From assembly GCA_963764465.1 (NCBI GenBank), contig CAVXSO010000003.1, forward strand, positions 62,001 through 126,000: a stretch of DNA of 64,000 nucleotides, given 5' to 3'. The DNA is from JAJXXT01 sp963764465 (GTDB lineage: Bacteria > Pseudomonadota > Alphaproteobacteria > Acetobacterales > Acetobacteraceae). The notes beneath the pieces are model-generated. The model searched no databases. It was not told the DNA's origin and was given only the letters and a program-made list of their open reading frames with translations. A program made the translations under genes and the position numbers. This document shows positions 25,356 to 34,193 of the stretch, piece by piece (position 1 is the first letter of the stretch; each line of letters starts with the position of its first letter).

Positions 25356-25359
25356 TTAG
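25159..25359 (+). CDS. Possible small Ala/Pro/Ser-rich protein
   Basis: 66 codons from ATG 25159 (MLSPISLAAFSTTSVAPSAS), with the frame open further upstream. Composition is dominated by A, P and S with no recognised domain. No clear ribosome binding site. It overlaps the rmuC stop by 4 bases on the opposite strand. This could equally be chance open frame in GC-rich DNA. Confidence 0.25.
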   Translation: MLSPISLAAFSTTSVAPSASPLSAAPATGPVTRPFADPSRLAAPAPSLPSAPGAVPPRGSLLDLSV

Positions 25360-26755
25360 GTTTCGTCGCCCAGGAGCGTCTGGGGCAGGGACTTGTTCGT
25401 CCTCGCACCCAGATCCTTCACCATCTCCGCCTGGCGCAGCAGGTTGCCGCTGCCCTGCGCGAGCTTGCCCAGCGCGCCGTCGTAGGTACGCCGCGTGGTG
25501 TCGAGTTGCATGCCGATCTTCTGGAAATCCTCCACGAAGCCGACGAGCTTGTCGTACATCAGCCCGGCACGCTTGGCGATTTCCTCCGCGCTGCGGTTGC
25601 GCCGTTCCACTTTCCAGACGTTCGCGACAGTCCGCAACGCCATCATCAGCGTCGTCGGCGTGGCGATCGCGACATTGTTCTCGGCGGCGAAATTCGTCAG
25701 CGCCGGCTCGGTCTGCAGCGCCAGCGCCAGCGCGCCCTCGATCGGCACGAACAGGATCACATAGTCGAGCCCTTCGCCGATCGCGTCGTGATAGGCCTTG
25801 GAGCCGAGCGTCGTCACGTGGCCGCGCAGCGAGGCGAGATGCGCGCGCCGCGCCGCTTCCCGCGCCTCGTCATCCGCGGCGTTGACATACTGGTCGAAGG
25901 CGGTGAGCGAGACCTTGGCATCGACCACGATGCGCCGGCCGTCGCCGCCGGGCAGGTTCACGACTACGTCCGCGCGCAGCCGCCGCCCGTCCGTTCCGGC
26001 GGCCGTTTCCTGCATCGTGTATTCCTCGCCCTCGCGCAGGCCGGAACGCTCGAGGATGGTACCGAGGATCATCTCGCCCCAGGCGCCCTGGGTCTGGGCC
26101 TGGCCGCGCAGCGCCTCGGCGAGGCCCCGCGTCTCCGATCGCATCGTGTCGTTGGTCGCCATCAGCGCCTTGATCTGCTCGGAGAGCGTGCCACGCTCCT
26201 TCGCTGTCTCCACCCGCGCCTCGGTCAGGCCCTTCTCGAAGGTGGTGATCTGCTCGCGCAGCGGGCCGAGCAACGTCTCCACCTGCTCCTTGTTCTGCTT
26301 GGTGAATTTTCCCCGTGCTGGCCAAGAATTTCGTCGGCGAGGACCTTGAAACGCTGTGTCATCTCATCCCGCGCCGACGTCAGCAGCTCAAGCTTTTCCT
26401 TATTGGCTTTCCGCTCCGCTTCCTGCGTCGTCTCCATACGCGTCAGCTTGTTTTCGGCTTCTGTATGCTTCTCGCGTTCCGCATTAAGTTCGCGCTGGGC
26501 CGCCTGCAATGCGGCTTCCTTGGCCGTGATCTGCTTGCTCAGTTCTTCGCGCGCGCCTTCTGCTTCGCCCCGAGCCTTGGTTTCCGCCGCGATCTTATCG
26601 GCGTGAGTGGCGATCTGCGCCTCCAGGGCCGGAACGCGTTCCGCAGTACTCGTTGCCAAGCCAAGCTTGCGCTCAAGCGTCGCGCGCGAGACCAGCGCCC
26701 ACGCCGCGACCAGGATCGCGGCGATGGCGACCAGCGTGAGGAGGGGCTCGATCAC
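25356..26755 (-). pseudogene. rmuC: DNA recombination protein RmuC, one-base frameshift
   Basis: RmuC is a membrane-anchored coiled-coil protein with a nuclease-like core, linked to limiting DNA inversion. The 5' part starts GTG 26755 in a GTGA overlap with the amidase stop, with an N-terminal membrane helix (LLTLVAIAAILVAAWALV) and a long coiled coil up to FKVLADEILGQHGEN. The 3' part runs in another frame from about FTKQNKEQVETLLGP to KSLPQTLLGDET and holds the core (WGEMILGTILERSGL, VVDAKVSLTAFDQY). The frames join at 26305-26314 (plus AATTTTCCCC). One missing base explains everything: with it the protein would be 466 residues. Either a real recent mutation or a sequencing error in the homopolymer. 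Confidence 0.8.
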
Positions 26756-28305
26756 AGCTCGGGCATCGGGAACGGACCGCGGGCGGCCTCGAACGCGTAG
26801 GCCAGCGCCAGCAGTCGTGCCTCGCTCCAGGCCGGGCCGGTGAAGGTGATCCCGTAGGGGTAGGGTTTCGTTTCGATGTCTTCCCAATGCGTCACAAAGC
26901 CCGCCGGCACCTGCACCGAGGGATAACCCGCCTTCGCCGCGAAGCCGGCGCCGGTGCGCGAGGGGAACAGGATCGCATCCAGCCGGTGCTCGCGCAGGTA
27001 GGGGTCGATGCCGATCGTCCGGCTCGCCCAGATGTCCATCCTGCGCGCGTTGCGATAGGCGGGTTCGGTGAGGTCGCCGCGGGAGAGGCTTGCCTCGCGC
27101 AGGAAATCCTGGCCGAAGCGCAGGCATTTCTCCGCGTGCTCGTCGTTGAAGGCCACGACATCGGCGAGGCTTTTCATCCGGCGCGCGCCCTTCTCCCACT
27201 GCGCCCAGTCGCGCAGGTAGGCGTTCACCCCGGCGTTCAGTTCGTAGAGGAACACGGCGGAGACGCGCTCCGGCGTGCCGCGCTTGGGGCTCAACTTGTT
27301 GTTGTTCAGCACCGTCATCTCGGTGCCAGGCCCGCCGACCCAGGCGCGCGGCTCGATGCCCGCACGCACGATCACGGCGCCTGCATCCTCCAGGATCGCG
27401 ATCGCCTTTTCCATCACCTTCCGCCCCGAGGGCGAGAGCGGGCCGTACCACGGGTCGTTGTTGCGCCCGGGGTCGGAGGGGATGCCGATGCGCGCGCCCT
27501 TCAGCGCGTCGCGGTCGAGCGATGCCATGAAGCTTTCGGGGCGCTTCTGCTTCAGCGTTTTTTCGTCGCGCGGATCGGGGGCCGCGAGCACGTCCAGCAG
27601 CAGTGCCGCATCTGCGACACTGCGCGTCATCGGCCCCGCGACATCCTGATTGTGCGAGATCGGGACGATCCCGGCCTGGCTCAGCAGCCCCACCGTGGGC
27701 TTCACCGTCACCAGCCCGTTCTGGCTCGCTGGCGAGAGCAGGGAGCCCGCGGTCTCGGTGCCGATGGCCGCGGCGCAGAAACCGGCCGCCACCGCGACGC
27801 CGGAGCCGGCGGAGGAGCCGCCGGTTGGCACCACGGGAATGCCGTTCGCGTCCACCTCCGGCGCCCAGGGGTTGCGGCACTGCCCGCCGAGCGAGGACCA
27901 GCCCGCGGGCATGCCCACGGCCATCATGTTCGCCCACTCGGTGAGGTTGGCCTTGCCGAGGATCACCGCCCCCGCGCGCCGCAGCCGCGCCGCGACGGTC
28001 GCGTCGCGCTTCGCGTGCGCGCCTTCCATCGCGGCCGAGCCCGCGGTGGTCGGCATCGCATCGCCGGTCGCGATGTTGTCCTTGAGCAGGATGGGGATGC
28101 CCTCGAGCGGCCGCGCGGCACCCTTGCGCGCGTCCGAGGCCTTCGCCTCGGCCTCGGCCCCGGGGTTGAGGTGGCGGATCGCGTTGAGCTTCGGGCCCTT
28201 CTGGTCGAAGCGCGCGATGCGCTCCCGGTAGGCGCGCACCAGCGCCTGCGACGTGGTGCGGCCGGCTTCCAGCGCCGCGCGCAGTTCCGTGATCGTGTCC
28301 TTCAT
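26752..28305 (-). CDS. Amidase signature family protein
   Basis: 517 residues from ATG 28305. Ser-cisSer-Lys triad visible: Lys75 (ILLKDNIATG), cis-Ser in PTGGSSAGSG (161-170) and nucleophile Ser188 in GTETAGSLL. Cytoplasmic amidase; the C-terminal part YGITFTGPAWSEARLLALAY resembles plant-type and secondary-amide amidases. Substrate unknown. ATGA overlap with the MFS gene upstream and GTGA overlap with rmuC downstream, so the three are one transcription unit. The MFS transporter may export or import the substrate. Confidence 0.88.
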   Translation of the reverse strand: MKDTITELRAALEAGRTTSQALVRAYRERIARFDQKGPKLNAIRHLNPGAEAEAKASDARKGAARPLEGIPILLKDNIATGDAMPTTAGSAAMEGAHAKRDATVAARLRRAGAVILGKANLTEWANMMAVGMPAGWSSLGGQCRNPWAPEVDANGIPVVPTGGSSAGSGVAVAAGFCAAAIGTETAGSLLSPASQNGLVTVKPTVGLLSQAGIVPISHNQDVAGPMTRSVADAALLLDVLAAPDPRDEKTLKQKRPESFMASLDRDALKGARIGIPSDPGRNNDPWYGPLSPSGRKVMEKAIAILEDAGAVIVRAGIEPRAWVGGPGTEMTVLNNNKLSPKRGTPERVSAVFLYELNAGVNAYLRDWAQWEKGARRMKSLADVVAFNDEHAEKCLRFGQDFLREASLSRGDLTEPAYRNARRMDIWASRTIGIDPYLREHRLDAILFPSRTGAGFAAKAGYPSVQVPAGFVTHWEDIETKPYPYGITFTGPAWSEARLLALAYAFEAARGPFPMPEL

Positions 28306-29714
28306 TCCACCCCCTCCTCGGCATGCACACGCAGGATCGCCGCCAGCGCCAGCACCGGTGCGATCGCGAACCCCCCATAGAGCGCCATCGCCGCCTGACC
28401 CGTGTCCGCCGGTATCGTCACCCCGGCGAGATTGGTCACCATCCCCGCGAGCGCCGAGCCGAAGGCGTTGGCCAGCGTGATGACCACGGTGATGCAGGCC
28501 GCCGCCAGTTCCTTCTCGCCCTGGGGGGCGGTCTGGAACACGCGCGCGCCGAGCTGCGGCCAGCACAGGCCGATACCGGCGCCGAGCGCCAGCAGCGCCG
28601 CGCCGATGCCGAGCAGCGTGCCGCTGCCGCGGTGGCGCGGCAGCAACAGTGCCAACCCGATCAGCGCCATGAATTGCGCCACCGGCCCCAGCATCATCGC
28701 GAGCCGCCGGCGCGTGCCGTCGGTGCCGGAACTGGCGAGCGAACCGAGGCTCCAGCCGCCGGCCATCAATGCCGACATGTAGCCCGCATGCAGCGGCGTG
28801 AGCCCGTGCAGGTTCTGCAGGAAATAGGGGATGTAGATCTCGGTCACGACCGCAATCAGCAGGAAGGTCTGCGCGGCATAGGTGCCACCGAGCCCCTGCG
28901 TGGGATCCAGCGCGCCCTTCGGCAGCAGCCGCTCGCCACCAGCCTCTCGCGCGCGGAACCAGGCGATGCCGCCGGCGGCCACGATCAGCCCGACCAGGCT
29001 GCCCTGCCAGGCCTTGGCCGAACCGCCGAGCGCCACTGCCATGGCGCTCGCGGCCAGCAGCAGCAGGTTGCCCAGCGCCAGCTTGCGCGGCGCCGCGCCG
29101 GGCGGCGGCTGGCGCGGCAGCGAGAGCTCCACCACCACCCACAGCAACGGCACCGCGGCGGCCAGCGAATAGAACGCGTCGCGCCATGCGCCCGACTCGG
29201 CAAACAAGCCGCCCACCGCGGGGCCGGCCATGGTGGCGATGCCCCAGACGATGGAAATCACCGCCATCGCGCGGCTCCACAGCCGGCGCGGGAACAGGCC
29301 GCGCACCATGGAGAAGGAGAGGGCGGAAAGCATGCCGCCGCCCAGGCCCTGCACCAGCCTGCCGGCGAGCAACCAGCCCATGTTCTGCGCGGTGGCGCAG
29401 AGCAGCGCGCCGGCCGCGAACAGCGCCATGGCGATGCGATATGTGGTGCGCGGCCCGAAGCTGGCCAGCAGCCGGGCGCTCACGGCACCCGCGATCAGCG
29501 AGGCCACGACGTAGATCGTGGTGCTCCACGCAAACCAGCGCAGCCCGCCGATCTCCCGCACCACGGTGGGCAGCGTGGTGGTGACGATGAAGGTGGCGAT
29601 GGAGAATACGAACGTGCCGCCCGCCAGCGTCGCGGAGGCGCCGAGATGGGGGGGCGCCGTCATCTCCCGCCAGGTGCCTGGCCGCCGTGCCTCGTCGCCG
29701 TCGCCGTCGTTCAT
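28302..29714 (-). CDS. MFS transporter (DHA2-like drug/proton antiporter)
   Basis: 470 residues, strongly hydrophobic with about 12-14 membrane helices. Motif A-like SARLLASFGPRTTYRIA lies between helices 2 and 3 and motif C-like VVWGIATMAGPAVGGLFAE follows helix 4, as in multidrug antiporters. The N-terminal tail is cytoplasmic and acidic. It shares ATGA with the amidase gene. The transported compound is unknown. Confidence 0.85.
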   Translation of the reverse strand: MNDGDGDEARRPGTWREMTAPPHLGASATLAGGTFVFSIATFIVTTTLPTVVREIGGLRWFAWSTTIYVVASLIAGAVSARLLASFGPRTTYRIAMALFAAGALLCATAQNMGWLLAGRLVQGLGGGMLSALSFSMVRGLFPRRLWSRAMAVISIVWGIATMAGPAVGGLFAESGAWRDAFYSLAAAVPLLWVVVELSLPRQPPPGAAPRKLALGNLLLLAASAMAVALGGSAKAWQGSLVGLIVAAGGIAWFRAREAGGERLLPKGALDPTQGLGGTYAAQTFLLIAVVTEIYIPYFLQNLHGLTPLHAGYMSALMAGGWSLGSLASSGTDGTRRRLAMMLGPVAQFMALIGLALLLPRHRGSGTLLGIGAALLALGAGIGLCWPQLGARVFQTAPQGEKELAAACITVVITLANAFGSALAGMVTNLAGVTIPADTGQAAMALYGGFAIAPVLALAAILRVHAEEGVE

Positions 29715-29775
29715 TCTGCGCGTCCCCCGCGATGGCGATAGGCAAGCGCCCGCGCGCTGTCCACCCCGCGCCGCG

Positions 29776-30501
29776 TCACGCCTTGAGCCGGGCGCGCACC
29801 TTCTCGGCGATGGCGTCGAGATAGGAGTCCGCGACGCCGATCGCCGCAAGCCCGTCGCGGGTGTTGAACAGGTATTCCGCCGCCGTTCCGAGCGGGCCGC
29901 GCGCGGTTGCCAGCCGCTCGACGATCGCCGCCTCCTCGAGGTCGCCGGCATAGGAGGGACCGCTCGGGTTGATGGTGAACGCGATCGCCCAGCCGGCATC
30001 CGCGCCGTCCGGTGTCGCGAGCTTCACCCAGCGCGGGATGTAGCCATCCGCCACCATCTCGCGCCGCCACAGAATGGAAAGCTCCGTCGTTGCCTGTGCG
30101 GGATCGAGGTCGAGCGCCACGCCCTGACAGGTGCCTCCTGGCGCCAGGCCCAGCATCAGGCCCGGGCTTTCCGGCGTGCCGCGGCCGCCGCGCGCCAGCA
30201 GACAGAAGGAGCGGTGCCAGCCTTGCGCCACCACGTGGCGCCTTCCGGCCACGTGAATCGCCGGGTTCCACAGCAGCGATCCATAGCCGAACACGGAGGG
30301 TGCGGCGCCCTCCGGCCGCGCGGCGAGCACCGAGGCGAGGCTCGCCTCGCGCTCCGCGGCCGTGAGCACGCGCACGCCCGGCATCGTGGAGCGGACCAAG
30401 TCCTCCAGGTCTCCGGAGAGCAGGTACTCGCGCGTCAGCCTGTGTCCACCACCCGGCCGGCTGCGTGCCGTGCCGGGCGGTGGCGCGTCCGTGTGGGTCA
30501 A
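29776..30501 (-). CDS. chaC: Gamma-glutamylcyclotransferase ChaC, TTG start
   Basis: Cleaves gamma-glutamyl groups (glutathione) to 5-oxoproline. 241 residues if translation starts at TTG 30501, which overlaps the mscL stop as TTGA; a CTG 63 bases downstream aligns with the E. coli ChaC N-terminus and is the alternative. No ATG fits. Motifs: VFGYGSLLWNP (substrate loop YGSL), WHRSFCLLARGGRGTPE, WRREM and GPLGTAAEYLFNT. The catalytic Glu is expected after WRREM. Confidence 0.85.
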   Translation of the reverse strand: MTHTDAPPPGTARSRPGGGHRLTREYLLSGDLEDLVRSTMPGVRVLTAAEREASLASVLAARPEGAAPSVFGYGSLLWNPAIHVAGRRHVVAQGWHRSFCLLARGGRGTPESPGLMLGLAPGGTCQGVALDLDPAQATTELSILWRREMVADGYIPRWVKLATPDGADAGWAIAFTINPSGPSYAGDLEEAAIVERLATARGPLGTAAEYLFNTRDGLAAIGVADSYLDAIAEKVRARLKA

Positions 30502-30938
30502 TGCGTCTCTTTGGCCAGGATGTCGCGGATCTCGATCAGGATGTCCTCCGCCTTGGGGCCTGGCGGCGGCGGGGGCGGCGCCGGTTTCTGCAACTTCGCC
30601 AACGCCTTGACCACCCAGAAGATCGCAAAGGACACGATGAGGAACTGGACGACGGCGTTGACGAACACGCCCACGTTCATGGTCACCGCGCCCGCCTTCT
30701 GCGCGTCCGCGAGCGTCGGGAAGGTCTGGCCGCGCAGCGTGATGAACACGTTGGTGAAATCGATGCCGCCCACCAGCAGCCCGACCAGCGGGTTGATGAT
30801 GTCCTTGACCAGTGAGTTCACGATCCCGGTGAAGGCGACGCCGATCACGATACCGACCGCGAGATCGACCACATTGCCGCGCATGACGAAGGCGCGGAAC
30901 TCGTCCACCCATCCCGGTGTTTTCACGGGCATTGCCAT
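30498..30938 (-). CDS. mscL: Large-conductance mechanosensitive channel
   Basis: Pentameric inner-membrane channel that releases solutes during osmotic downshock. 146 residues from ATG 30938, five bases after GGAGG; the frame runs 38 codons further without similarity. FRAFVMRGNVVDLAVGIVIG is TM1 and pore, NAVVQFLIVSFAIFWVVKAL is TM2, and the C-terminal cytoplasmic helix AEDILIEIRDILAKE ends the protein after a Pro-rich linker. Confidence 0.95.
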   Translation of the reverse strand: MAMPVKTPGWVDEFRAFVMRGNVVDLAVGIVIGVAFTGIVNSLVKDIINPLVGLLVGGIDFTNVFITLRGQTFPTLADAQKAGAVTMNVGVFVNAVVQFLIVSFAIFWVVKALAKLQKPAPPPPPPGPKAEDILIEIRDILAKETH

Positions 30939-31114
30939 CGGGGCCTCCCAGGAACATTGCGATCCATGCCTATATCGGCTGGCGCCGCGCCGCGCCAACC
31001 GTGAACTGGTGACCGCCGGGCATGATCGCGCCGAGAGCGGCTGCGCTGGCACCGATGTTGCGTGCCGGCGGGCTCGTCCCGCGCGCCCCCGCCCATGAGA
31101 CAGCGGAGAACAAC

Positions 31115-31564
31115 ATGAACGGCGCCACGAATGCGCTCGGCCACACGATCGTGGCGATCAGGAAAAAGCTCGGCATGACCTGGCCGGAGGTCGCGGCCAG
31201 GCGCGGCCAGGCGCCGGTCTGGACCACCGCCGCCTGCCTCGGCCAGATGTCGATGTCGCCGGAGACGGGGGCGAAGGCACAGGTGCTGTCCGGCCTCGGC
31301 GACGAGGAGCGGGCGTCGCTCGAGGCCGTGCCCTATCATGGCTCGCTGCCCACCGCGGTGCCGACGGACCCGCTGATCTACCGCTTCTACGAACTGGTGA
31401 TGGTGTAGGGCGCCACGTGGAAGGTGCTGATCGAGGAAGAGTTCGGCGACGGCATCATGCGCGCGATCGACTTCGACATGACACTGGAGCGCCAGCCGGA
31501 CCAGACGGGCGACCGCGTGCGCCTGGCCATGTCCGGGAAATTCCTTCCCTATAAAAGATATTGA
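31115..31564 (+). pseudogene. cynS: Cyanate hydratase, inactivated
   Basis: Cyanase turns cyanate and bicarbonate into ammonia and CO2. From ATG 31115 the protein matches the family (GMTWPEVAARRGQAPVW, VPYHGSLPTAVPTDPLIYRF) through catalytic Arg and Glu in YRFYE. Codon 98 is TAG (31406-31408) where the family has Tyr (VYG). In the same frame the rest continues to the normal end (GATWKVLIEEEFGDGIM, SGKFLPYKRY) and stops at 31562-31564. The catalytic Ser in GII(S)AI is Arg here (CGC, codon 116). Two independent lesions mean it is not functional. Confidence 0.88.
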
Positions 31565-31617
31565 CGCGATTCGGCCGAGTCGCGTTGCCTGCCGCCCTGT
31601 TTGCAAGGGAGGACGCG

Positions 31618-31872
31618 ATGCGCCGCGCATGCTTGGTCGGTCTCTCGCTGCTGGCGCTGGCCGGCTGCGGGACGAACAATTTCGACCGCGTGACCGGGGG
31701 CGGGGCGACCGGTGCCGCCACCGGCGCCACGATCGGCCTGATCGGCGGGCCCGTGGGCGTGGGCGTCGGCGCGTTGATCGGCGCCGGCGTCGGAGGTGCC
31801 ACCGGCGGTGTCACCACACCGCAGCAGGTCGATCTCGGCAAGCCGGTCTGGGACCGGAATTCGCAAAGCTGA
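31618..31872 (+). CDS. Small glycine-rich outer-membrane lipoprotein
   Basis: 84 residues from ATG 31618; signal peptide MRRACLVGLSLLALAGCG with a lipobox LAGC ahead of Cys17. The mature part is a Gly/Ala glycine-zipper-like repeat (GATGAATGATIGLIGGPVG) ending in TTPQQVDLGKPVWDR. This pattern fits small alphaproteobacterial lipoproteins of the glycine-zipper (OmpA-like linker) type. Role unknown. Confidence 0.7.
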   Translation: MRRACLVGLSLLALAGCGTNNFDRVTGGGATGAATGATIGLIGGPVGVGVGALIGAGVGGATGGVTTPQQVDLGKPVWDRNSQS

Positions 31873-31907
31873 TTCCGGTCCCCGGGGGTTCGGCAGAAAT
31901 ATTCAAT

Positions 31908-31933
31908 CCGGCTGGGCGATCCGATCCAGCCGG
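31908..31933. terminator. Hairpin between lipoprotein and CBS genes
   Basis: CCGGCTGG (31908-31915) and CCAGCCGG (31926-31933) form a perfect 8-bp inverted repeat with a 10-base loop between convergent genes. No T tract; could act on both transcripts. Confidence 0.4.
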
Positions 31934-31969
31934 GCGACTGCCTCAGGCCACATCACGGCTCTCGCCTGG

Positions 31970-32404
31970 CTAAACGGAGCCAGTGACATAGGCGCGCAGG
32001 CTGTCCACTTCGTGGTCCTGCTGCAGAATGCGCGCCTTCACCACATCGCCGATCGAGACAATGCCCACCAGCTCGCCGTGCTGGAGAACCGGCAGGTGCC
32101 GGAAGCGGCCCTTTGTCATCATGGCCATCGCTTCCTGCACTGTCGTTTCCGGCGTGGCGGTGCGCAGCGCCCGCGTCATCAGCTGGCCTGCCGTCATCTC
32201 GAGTGCACGCGCGCCATTGGCGGCCATCGCATGCACGATATCGCGCTCGCTCACGATGCCGAGCAACTGCTCCGCCGCATCCAGCACCACCGCCGCGCCG
32301 ATGCGACGGCGCGATAGCAGCTCGATAACGGCGGCGATCTTGTCCGTGGGGCGGACCGACGCAACGTCGTGTCCCTTGTGGCGTAACATGGCGGCGACCG
32401 TCAT
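31970..32404 (-). CDS. Tandem CBS-domain protein
   Basis: 144 residues from ATG 32404, preceded by GGAGGAG. Two CBS domains: AAMLRHKGHDVASVRPTDKI to GIVSERDIVHA and MTRALRTATPETTVQEAMAM to GIVSIGDVVKARI. Such stand-alone CBS pairs bind adenine nucleotides and often act as energy or redox sensors. No catalytic domain. Near pdxY, with 96 bases between, but no direct link is known. Confidence 0.85.
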   Translation of the reverse strand: MTVAAMLRHKGHDVASVRPTDKIAAVIELLSRRRIGAAVVLDAAEQLLGIVSERDIVHAMAANGARALEMTAGQLMTRALRTATPETTVQEAMAMMTKGRFRHLPVLQHGELVGIVSIGDVVKARILQQDHEVDSLRAYVTGSV

Positions 32405-32500
32405 ATCCGTCTCCTCCATTGTTGGTGGCGACACCATGAACCCTCGCGCGCGGTGCTGCAAAAACTTGCCGTGCGCTGCACAATCGAATGCCGCGTGCGA

Positions 32501-33337
32501 TCAGACTGGTTCTGCGGAAAATATCACCGGAGGCGAGATGATCGAGTCGCGCGACGCGACCAATGATAATTCCGTGGCACCTTCCGCTGCGGTGCGCGCC
32601 AGCACCGCATGCACCGCGGCGGTCGCGTGTTCCAATGCGCATGCCGCATCTTCGCCGGAGAGACGATGGAACAGGAAAAGTCCTGCCAGCATGTCGCCGG
32701 CGCCATTGAACGCGCGCGCGAGGCGCGGCGTGCGCAACCGCCAGGCGTGATCGCCGTCGCGCAGAATCATGTCCACTGAGTTGGCGGGTGTTTCATCCGT
32801 GCTCGCGCTCGTCACCAGCACGGTACGCGTCGGAATCCTGCGGGACGCTGCCACGATCTCCGCCTGCGTCGCCGTCGGCATTCCGGTGAGGAAGCCGAGC
32901 TCGAACGCGTTGGGAGTTGCGATATCCGCGGCCGGGATCAGCCGGTCGCGGATCGCGGCGGCGACTTCCGCGCGCACATAGACGTGCCCGTCGTCGCCGA
33001 GCACCGGATCGCAGGCATAGAGCGCGCGCGGATTGGCCGCGCGCACGCAGGCGACCGCCTCCAGCACCGCGTCCGCCGTGCCGGCCTCGCCGAGATAGCC
33101 GGAGAGCACGCCATCGCAGGCGGCGAGAGCGCCATGCGCGGCGAGGCCACGCAGCACGGAGGCCACTTCCCCGGCGGCGAAGACGCGCCCGCCAAACGCG
33201 CCATGGCCAGGATGGTTAGAGAACTGTAACGTATGCACCGCGAGCACCTCGGCGCCGAGCAGCTGCAGCGGCAGCACCACGGCGTCGTTGCCCACATGTC
33301 CGGCGGCGACGTGCGAGTGGACGGAGAGAATCCTCAA
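32501..33337 (-). CDS. pdxY: Pyridoxal kinase PdxY-like, TTG start
   Basis: Phosphorylates pyridoxal (vitamin B6 salvage). 278 residues from TTG 33337, which overlaps the SDR stop as TTGA; no ATG fits. Ribokinase-like fold: LSVHSHVAAGHVGNDA at the N-terminus (substrate region), YACDPVLGDDGHVYV, and the C-terminal anion hole FNGAGDMLAGLFL with the GAGD catalytic Asp. Typical length. PdxY and thiamine/HMP kinases are close, but HSHVAAGHVGN favours pyridoxal kinase. Confidence 0.85.
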   Translation of the reverse strand: MRILSVHSHVAAGHVGNDAVVLPLQLLGAEVLAVHTLQFSNHPGHGAFGGRVFAAGEVASVLRGLAAHGALAACDGVLSGYLGEAGTADAVLEAVACVRAANPRALYACDPVLGDDGHVYVRAEVAAAIRDRLIPAADIATPNAFELGFLTGMPTATQAEIVAASRRIPTRTVLVTSASTDETPANSVDMILRDGDHAWRLRTPRLARAFNGAGDMLAGLFLFHRLSGEDAACALEHATAAVHAVLARTAAEGATELSLVASRDSIISPPVIFSAEPV

Positions 33338-34077
33338 GCCGTGCGGCCGCCATCCACCGGCAGCAGCACGCCGGTGATGAACTCCGACGCATCCTCCCCC
33401 AGCCACACGCAGGCATTGGCGATGTCGGACGGCCGGCTCATCCGCCCGAGCGGAATCGAGGCGAGGAATTTCGCGCGGTTCTCCGGCGTGTCCGGCAGGC
33501 CCATGAACTGCTCGAGCAGGCCGGTTGCACCCATCACCGGGCAGATCGCGTTCACCCGGATGTTCTCGGGCGCCAGTTCCAGCGCCATGCACTGCGTCAT
33601 CGTGTTCACGGCACCCTTGGTGCCGTTGTACCACACGAGCCCGGGCCGCGGCCGGATGCCGGCGGTGCTGCTGATATGGATGATGGAACCGCCACGCCCC
33701 TGGCGGCGGAACACCGGCAGGGCGGCCTGCATCATCCAGTAGATCGACTTCACGTTGACGGCGTAGACGCGATCGAACGTCGCCTCGTCTACATCGAGCA
33801 TCTTGCCGTTCCTGTGGGTGGTGCCCGCGTTGTTCACCACGATGTCGAGCCCGCCCAGTTCCTCGGCGGCGGCCACCATGGCGCGCACGTGATCGGCCTT
33901 GCTGACATCGCCCGCGACCGCCACGCCGCCGGTCGCGTGAGCCACGCGCCGTGCCGCCTCGCCATTGATGTCGGCGACGACGACCTTCGCGCCCTCCTCG
34001 GCGAAGCGCAGCGCGATACCCTCGCCGAACCCGCCGCCCGCGCCCGTCACGACCGCGATCTTGCCTTTGAGCCGCAT
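33334..34077 (-). CDS. SDR family oxidoreductase
   Basis: 247 residues. TGAGGGFGEGIA is the Rossmann TGxxxGxG; NNAG, the catalytic Ser (HISSTAG) and YNGTK (Tyr-x3-Lys) are all present. ADINGEAA after the second strand indicates an acidic residue that favours NAD over NADP. Classical short-chain dehydrogenase; C-terminus ends VDGGRTA. Coupled to pdxY by TTGA. Substrate unknown. Confidence 0.88.
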   Translation of the reverse strand: MRLKGKIAVVTGAGGGFGEGIALRFAEEGAKVVVADINGEAARRVAHATGGVAVAGDVSKADHVRAMVAAAEELGGLDIVVNNAGTTHRNGKMLDVDEATFDRVYAVNVKSIYWMMQAALPVFRRQGRGGSIIHISSTAGIRPRPGLVWYNGTKGAVNTMTQCMALELAPENIRVNAICPVMGATGLLEQFMGLPDTPENRAKFLASIPLGRMSRPSDIANACVWLGEDASEFITGVLLPVDGGRTA

Positions 34078-34193
34078 CCTGGTTCCCTCCGGTTGGTCGC
34101 GGGCAGGCTATGAAGCGGCGGACCGCTTGCCAAGCGCGCTGCCTGTGGCTAGCCCAGGATCATCCGATCCACGCATGTTTCGCAGGACGATCC

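Noticed and set aside
26305..26314. Programmed frameshift in rmuC
   Set aside because: No slippery heptamer with downstream pseudoknot was seen and the family is not known to use frameshifting; a deletion or sequencing error is simpler.
31406..31408. TAG as a pyrrolysine or read-through codon in cynS
   Set aside because: The catalytic Ser is also lost and no recoding element is visible, so a nonsense mutation is simpler.
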